Below, piece by piece: positions 61,881 to 64,000 of a stretch of DNA of 64,000 nucleotides; the stretch's first letter is position 1; each line of letters opens with the position of its first letter. Under the pieces are notes generated by a model. The model was not told the DNA's origin, ran no database searches, and worked only from the letters and a program-made list of their open reading frames with translations. This DNA comes from Ariolimax columbianus (taxonomy: Eukaryota; Mollusca; Gastropoda; Stylommatophora; Arionidae): contig JAVGWX010000013.1 in assembly GCA_036924085.1 (NCBI GenBank), forward strand, positions 57,639,652 through 57,703,651. The letters run 5' to 3'. The position numbers were made by a program, and so were the translations under genes.

Positions 61881-63118
61881 TGAAAGTTATAACAGGAGGC
61901 ATGAAGTCAACGCCAATTGTAGAACTTGAAAAGATTACAAATCTCCAATCCATGACCGACAGAAGAGACTGCAGAGCCCAGCAGCAAGCAGAGAAACTCA
62001 GAAGACTGACAGACCATCCAATGCATCAGAGACTAAATACATTTGGAAATGGGAAACTAAAGCGGAGAAACTTTGCAGAAATAGCCAAAGCAAAGATGAG
62101 CAAAGACCCTATGAAAACCGAAACAATACCAAAGCCCATCCTTACTGTACGCAAACCCACCTGGAAGCAGCATATCATTCCGGAGGTGGTAGAAAATATA
62201 CCAGGATTTGGAAACAAGAATAGCCAGACTGAAAAAGAAAGAAGAGACATAACCCTGAGGTACATAACGGACAACTACCCAAGCATGGACTGGACCCATG
62301 CATACACAGACGGTTCTGTAACAAACACAACACAGAACGGAGGGGCATGGGTATTCCTGAGCCTACCAAATGGTAGAAAAATAACACTGTCAGTGGCAAC
62401 TGGAAAATTCTCAAGCAATTTCAGAGCAGAGGCAGAGGCACTGGGGGCTGCAGTAAAAGCAATGCTGACAGGCGAAAGCAATGAAAGCCAGATAGTCCTG
62501 TTTACAGATGCCCTGGCCGCAGTCACAGCACTAAAAATCCAGAAAAATACTGAACTTAATGATTTAAGAGCAGTACTCTGTCAACTATGCCAGCAGTCAG
62601 AACCAAAAAGAGTAGTGGTACAGTGGGTTCCATTCCACTGTAACATCCAAGGCAACGAGGAGGCAGACAGACTGGCAAAAGAAGGTGCAAGACTACCACA
62701 ACCAGATACTAGTATGACTTACGAAGAGTCCAAAAGGCTTATTAGGGCCAGATACATGGCCAAATGGGAAACAGATCATACTGGCTACACAAAAAAACGA
62801 TGCCTATTACCAGCTGAACAGAAGAGAGCAGGTCGTGGTCTTCAGACTCCGCACAGGCCACAACAGACTGAGGTACCACCTATTCAATAAACTGAAGATA
62901 GGTGGCACTGACGAATGCACTTGTGGTACCGGGAAAATGACCGCTGAACACCTGCTGCAAAACTGCCCGACATACGAGGATCAGAGAAAGCAGATGTGGC
63001 CATCATCAGTGGCAACACTAGACAAGCTCTATGGCAGTGTCGACAGCCTCAGGATGACCGCTGCTTTTTTCGAAAAAATACAGGTTGACGCCTGACAGCG
63101 TACGAAGAAGAAGAACTT
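61880..63118 (+). pseudogene. LINE-B RNase H domain, Cys/His tail and 3' end
   Basis: Frame 61880-62890 (336 codons) starts with the RT-RNase H connection ('KVITGGMKSTPIVELEKITN', 'AEKLRRLTDHPMHQRLN'). The RNase H shows all four catalytic residues: 'WTHAYTDGSVTNT' (Asp), 'NFRAEAEALGAAVKAM' (Glu), 'IVLFTDALAAVTALK' (Asp) and 'VPFHCNIQGNEEADRLAKEG' (Asp). A frameshift at about 62825-62835 moves the reading to the frame with 'VVFRLRTGHNRLRYHLFNKL', the knuckle 'CTCGTGKMTAEHLLQNCP', and the stop at 63096-63098. The 3' end is CAGCGTACGAAGAAGAAGAA, a short GAA tail. The RNase H itself looks functional, so the element died recently. Confidence 0.94.
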
Positions 63119-63545
63119 TTGAACTTTGCACATAATTTAAGGATTTTGTGTTTTTGTTATATTTTTGAAACTGGTTGTCTACAGACTGTACAGAGCTTTC
63201 TAAACCAGTCCAGTATGTATAACAAGTTTAAGTTAAGTTAGAAGGGACATTTTCGTGGTAAAAGGCATGGACCTATTATTGACACTATGTAGCCTTTCCA
63301 TCTGTTCACAAGAATCAGCCACAAGAACAGTGTTTATCAGAAAAACAGAAAGCAAATTCTCTTAATGGATATATCCTTGCCGATAAATGTATTCTGTTTC
63401 CATTGTTTTCTACTTATTTAAGATGTGATGTATGCAGTCACTACAGTTTGTTTTGTAAGTTAAGTGAAAAATAGTGAAAAATCACTGAGTGGATTTTCAC
63501 ATGCCAAAACACTAAAACGTACAAATTATAATAGATGGAAGACTT
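63119..63545. other. No gene seen
   Basis: AT-rich sequence between the LINE-B 3' end and the Mutator-like fragment. It may be part of the latter's noncoding sequence. Confidence 0.5.
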
Positions 63546-63549
63546 AACT

Positions 63550-64000
63550 GCCAACTAGTCTAGGAGGAGAGACAGATGGACACAAAGAAGTAAATTTGAG
63601 AATGGTGGCATTTGTTAGATCACTTAGAAGTGACCATAGGATAAGACATAATTTGTCCATGTACCTGAATAATTCTGAACAATTGTCTCAAAGAAATTTT
63701 AAAAAGATATTCGAAAACATCCATCCAGGCATCAGGTAAGTTGTCAATAAAATCATGAATACAGCAGCTGCTGAACTGAGGAAGAGGCAATTCAAATCGC
63801 CAGACGTGGATGGCAGTAATATTACTAAAGACAACTCTAGAAACTATAGCGTTAACTGTGCCATTTTCAGCATATGGTACTTGGCAGCGCAGAGGTCATT
63901 CTTGTCATCATGGTGCTGTCACATCCAGTTCTGTTGACACTGGTAAATGTGTTGGCACAAAAGTGCCCTCCTCAAACGTTTGTAAAAAGTGCCAAGACAG
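63550..64000 (+). pseudogene. Mutator-like transposase fragment, runs off the window
   Basis: Reads 'KEVNLRMVAFVRSLRSDHRI', 'LSQRNFKKIFENIHPGI', a stop, then 'KIMNTAAAELRKRQFKSP', 'DVDGSNITKDNSRNYSVNCA' and, in another frame after about 63870, 'GTWQRRGHSCHHGAVTSSSV', 'DTGKCVGTKVPSSNVCKKCQ'. The 'DGTWxxRGHxSxxGxxxxxxxxTGxxxD' stretch with following CxxC is characteristic of Mutator-like transposase domains found in many invertebrate proteins. One stop and one frameshift mark it as a relic. The catalytic remainder would lie beyond 64000. Confidence 0.72.

Overview
This is a window of animal nuclear DNA with no host gene that I can identify. It is filled with decayed transposable elements and long minisatellites. 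The coding scraps belong to non-LTR retrotransposons (LINEs): apurinic-type endonuclease (EN), reverse transcriptase (RT) and RNase H parts with Cys/His tails. Next to them lie tRNA-derived SINEs with A and B boxes, a hAT transposase scrap, mariner-derived foldback elements and, at the right edge, a Mutator-like transposase scrap. This mix, with SINEs ending in CAA runs, fits a lophotrochozoan, most likely a gastropod mollusc. That assignment is inference from general familiarity with such genomes and could be wrong. There are no operons, no bona fide tRNA or rRNA genes and no CRISPR array.

Layout. 0-9 kb: LINE relics (RNase H at 1.0-1.7 on minus; an RT at 2.2-4.1 split by a later LINE insertion with a 9-bp target duplication; an RT tail at 5.7-6.1), a 62-bp array, a 20-bp array and a mariner foldback element at 8.0-8.7. 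9-12.4 kb: a Penelope-like scrap and a 2.3-kb array of 42-bp units. 12.4-23.4 kb: SINEs, an interspersed family I call R, LINE tails on both strands, arrays grown out of R, and a hAT remnant. 23.4-29 kb: quiet sequence, then a LINE whose EN region carries two internal minisatellites. 29-36 kb: a SINE running into a 2.3-kb array of 143-bp units, a 1.8-kb array of 54-bp units, and a 31-bp array leading into R and a CAG/CAA tract. 36-46 kb: SINEs, R copies, LINE RT pieces, and a second mariner foldback. 46-55 kb: a 448-bp higher-order array, LINE tails, several minisatellites, and a second CAG/CAA tract. 55-58 kb: a 0.76-kb insert between about 103-bp direct repeats, and an RT-bearing LINE. 58.4-63.1 kb: the most complete element, an EN-RT-RNase H LINE on plus, broken by a 1.25-kb insertion with a 14-bp target duplication. 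63.5-64 kb: Mutator-like transposase.

Recurring family names used below. LINE-A: RT with the 'MRCYRKLLN' tail, usually ending in ATG repeats. LINE-B: EN-RT-RNase H. LINE-C: the split RT at 2.2-4.1 kb. LINE-D: RT tails with a 'GHVVRMPDNRW' motif. SINE-1: tRNA head plus a conserved body. S2: a body with a CAA tail and an upstream variable-number tandem repeat (VNTR). SINE-3 and SINE-4: other tRNA-derived SINEs. R: an interspersed family of unknown class with simple tails such as GAA runs.

The main theme is birth of minisatellites from transposons. At least six arrays have units that are recognisable pieces of LINE, SINE or R sequence, including protein-coding LINE segments. S2 has a VNTR plus body plus simple tail, comparable in architecture to primate SVA elements. 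By my spans, tandem arrays cover about 20 kb of the 64 kb. All long uninterrupted reading frames over the arrays are consequences of unit length and composition, not genes.
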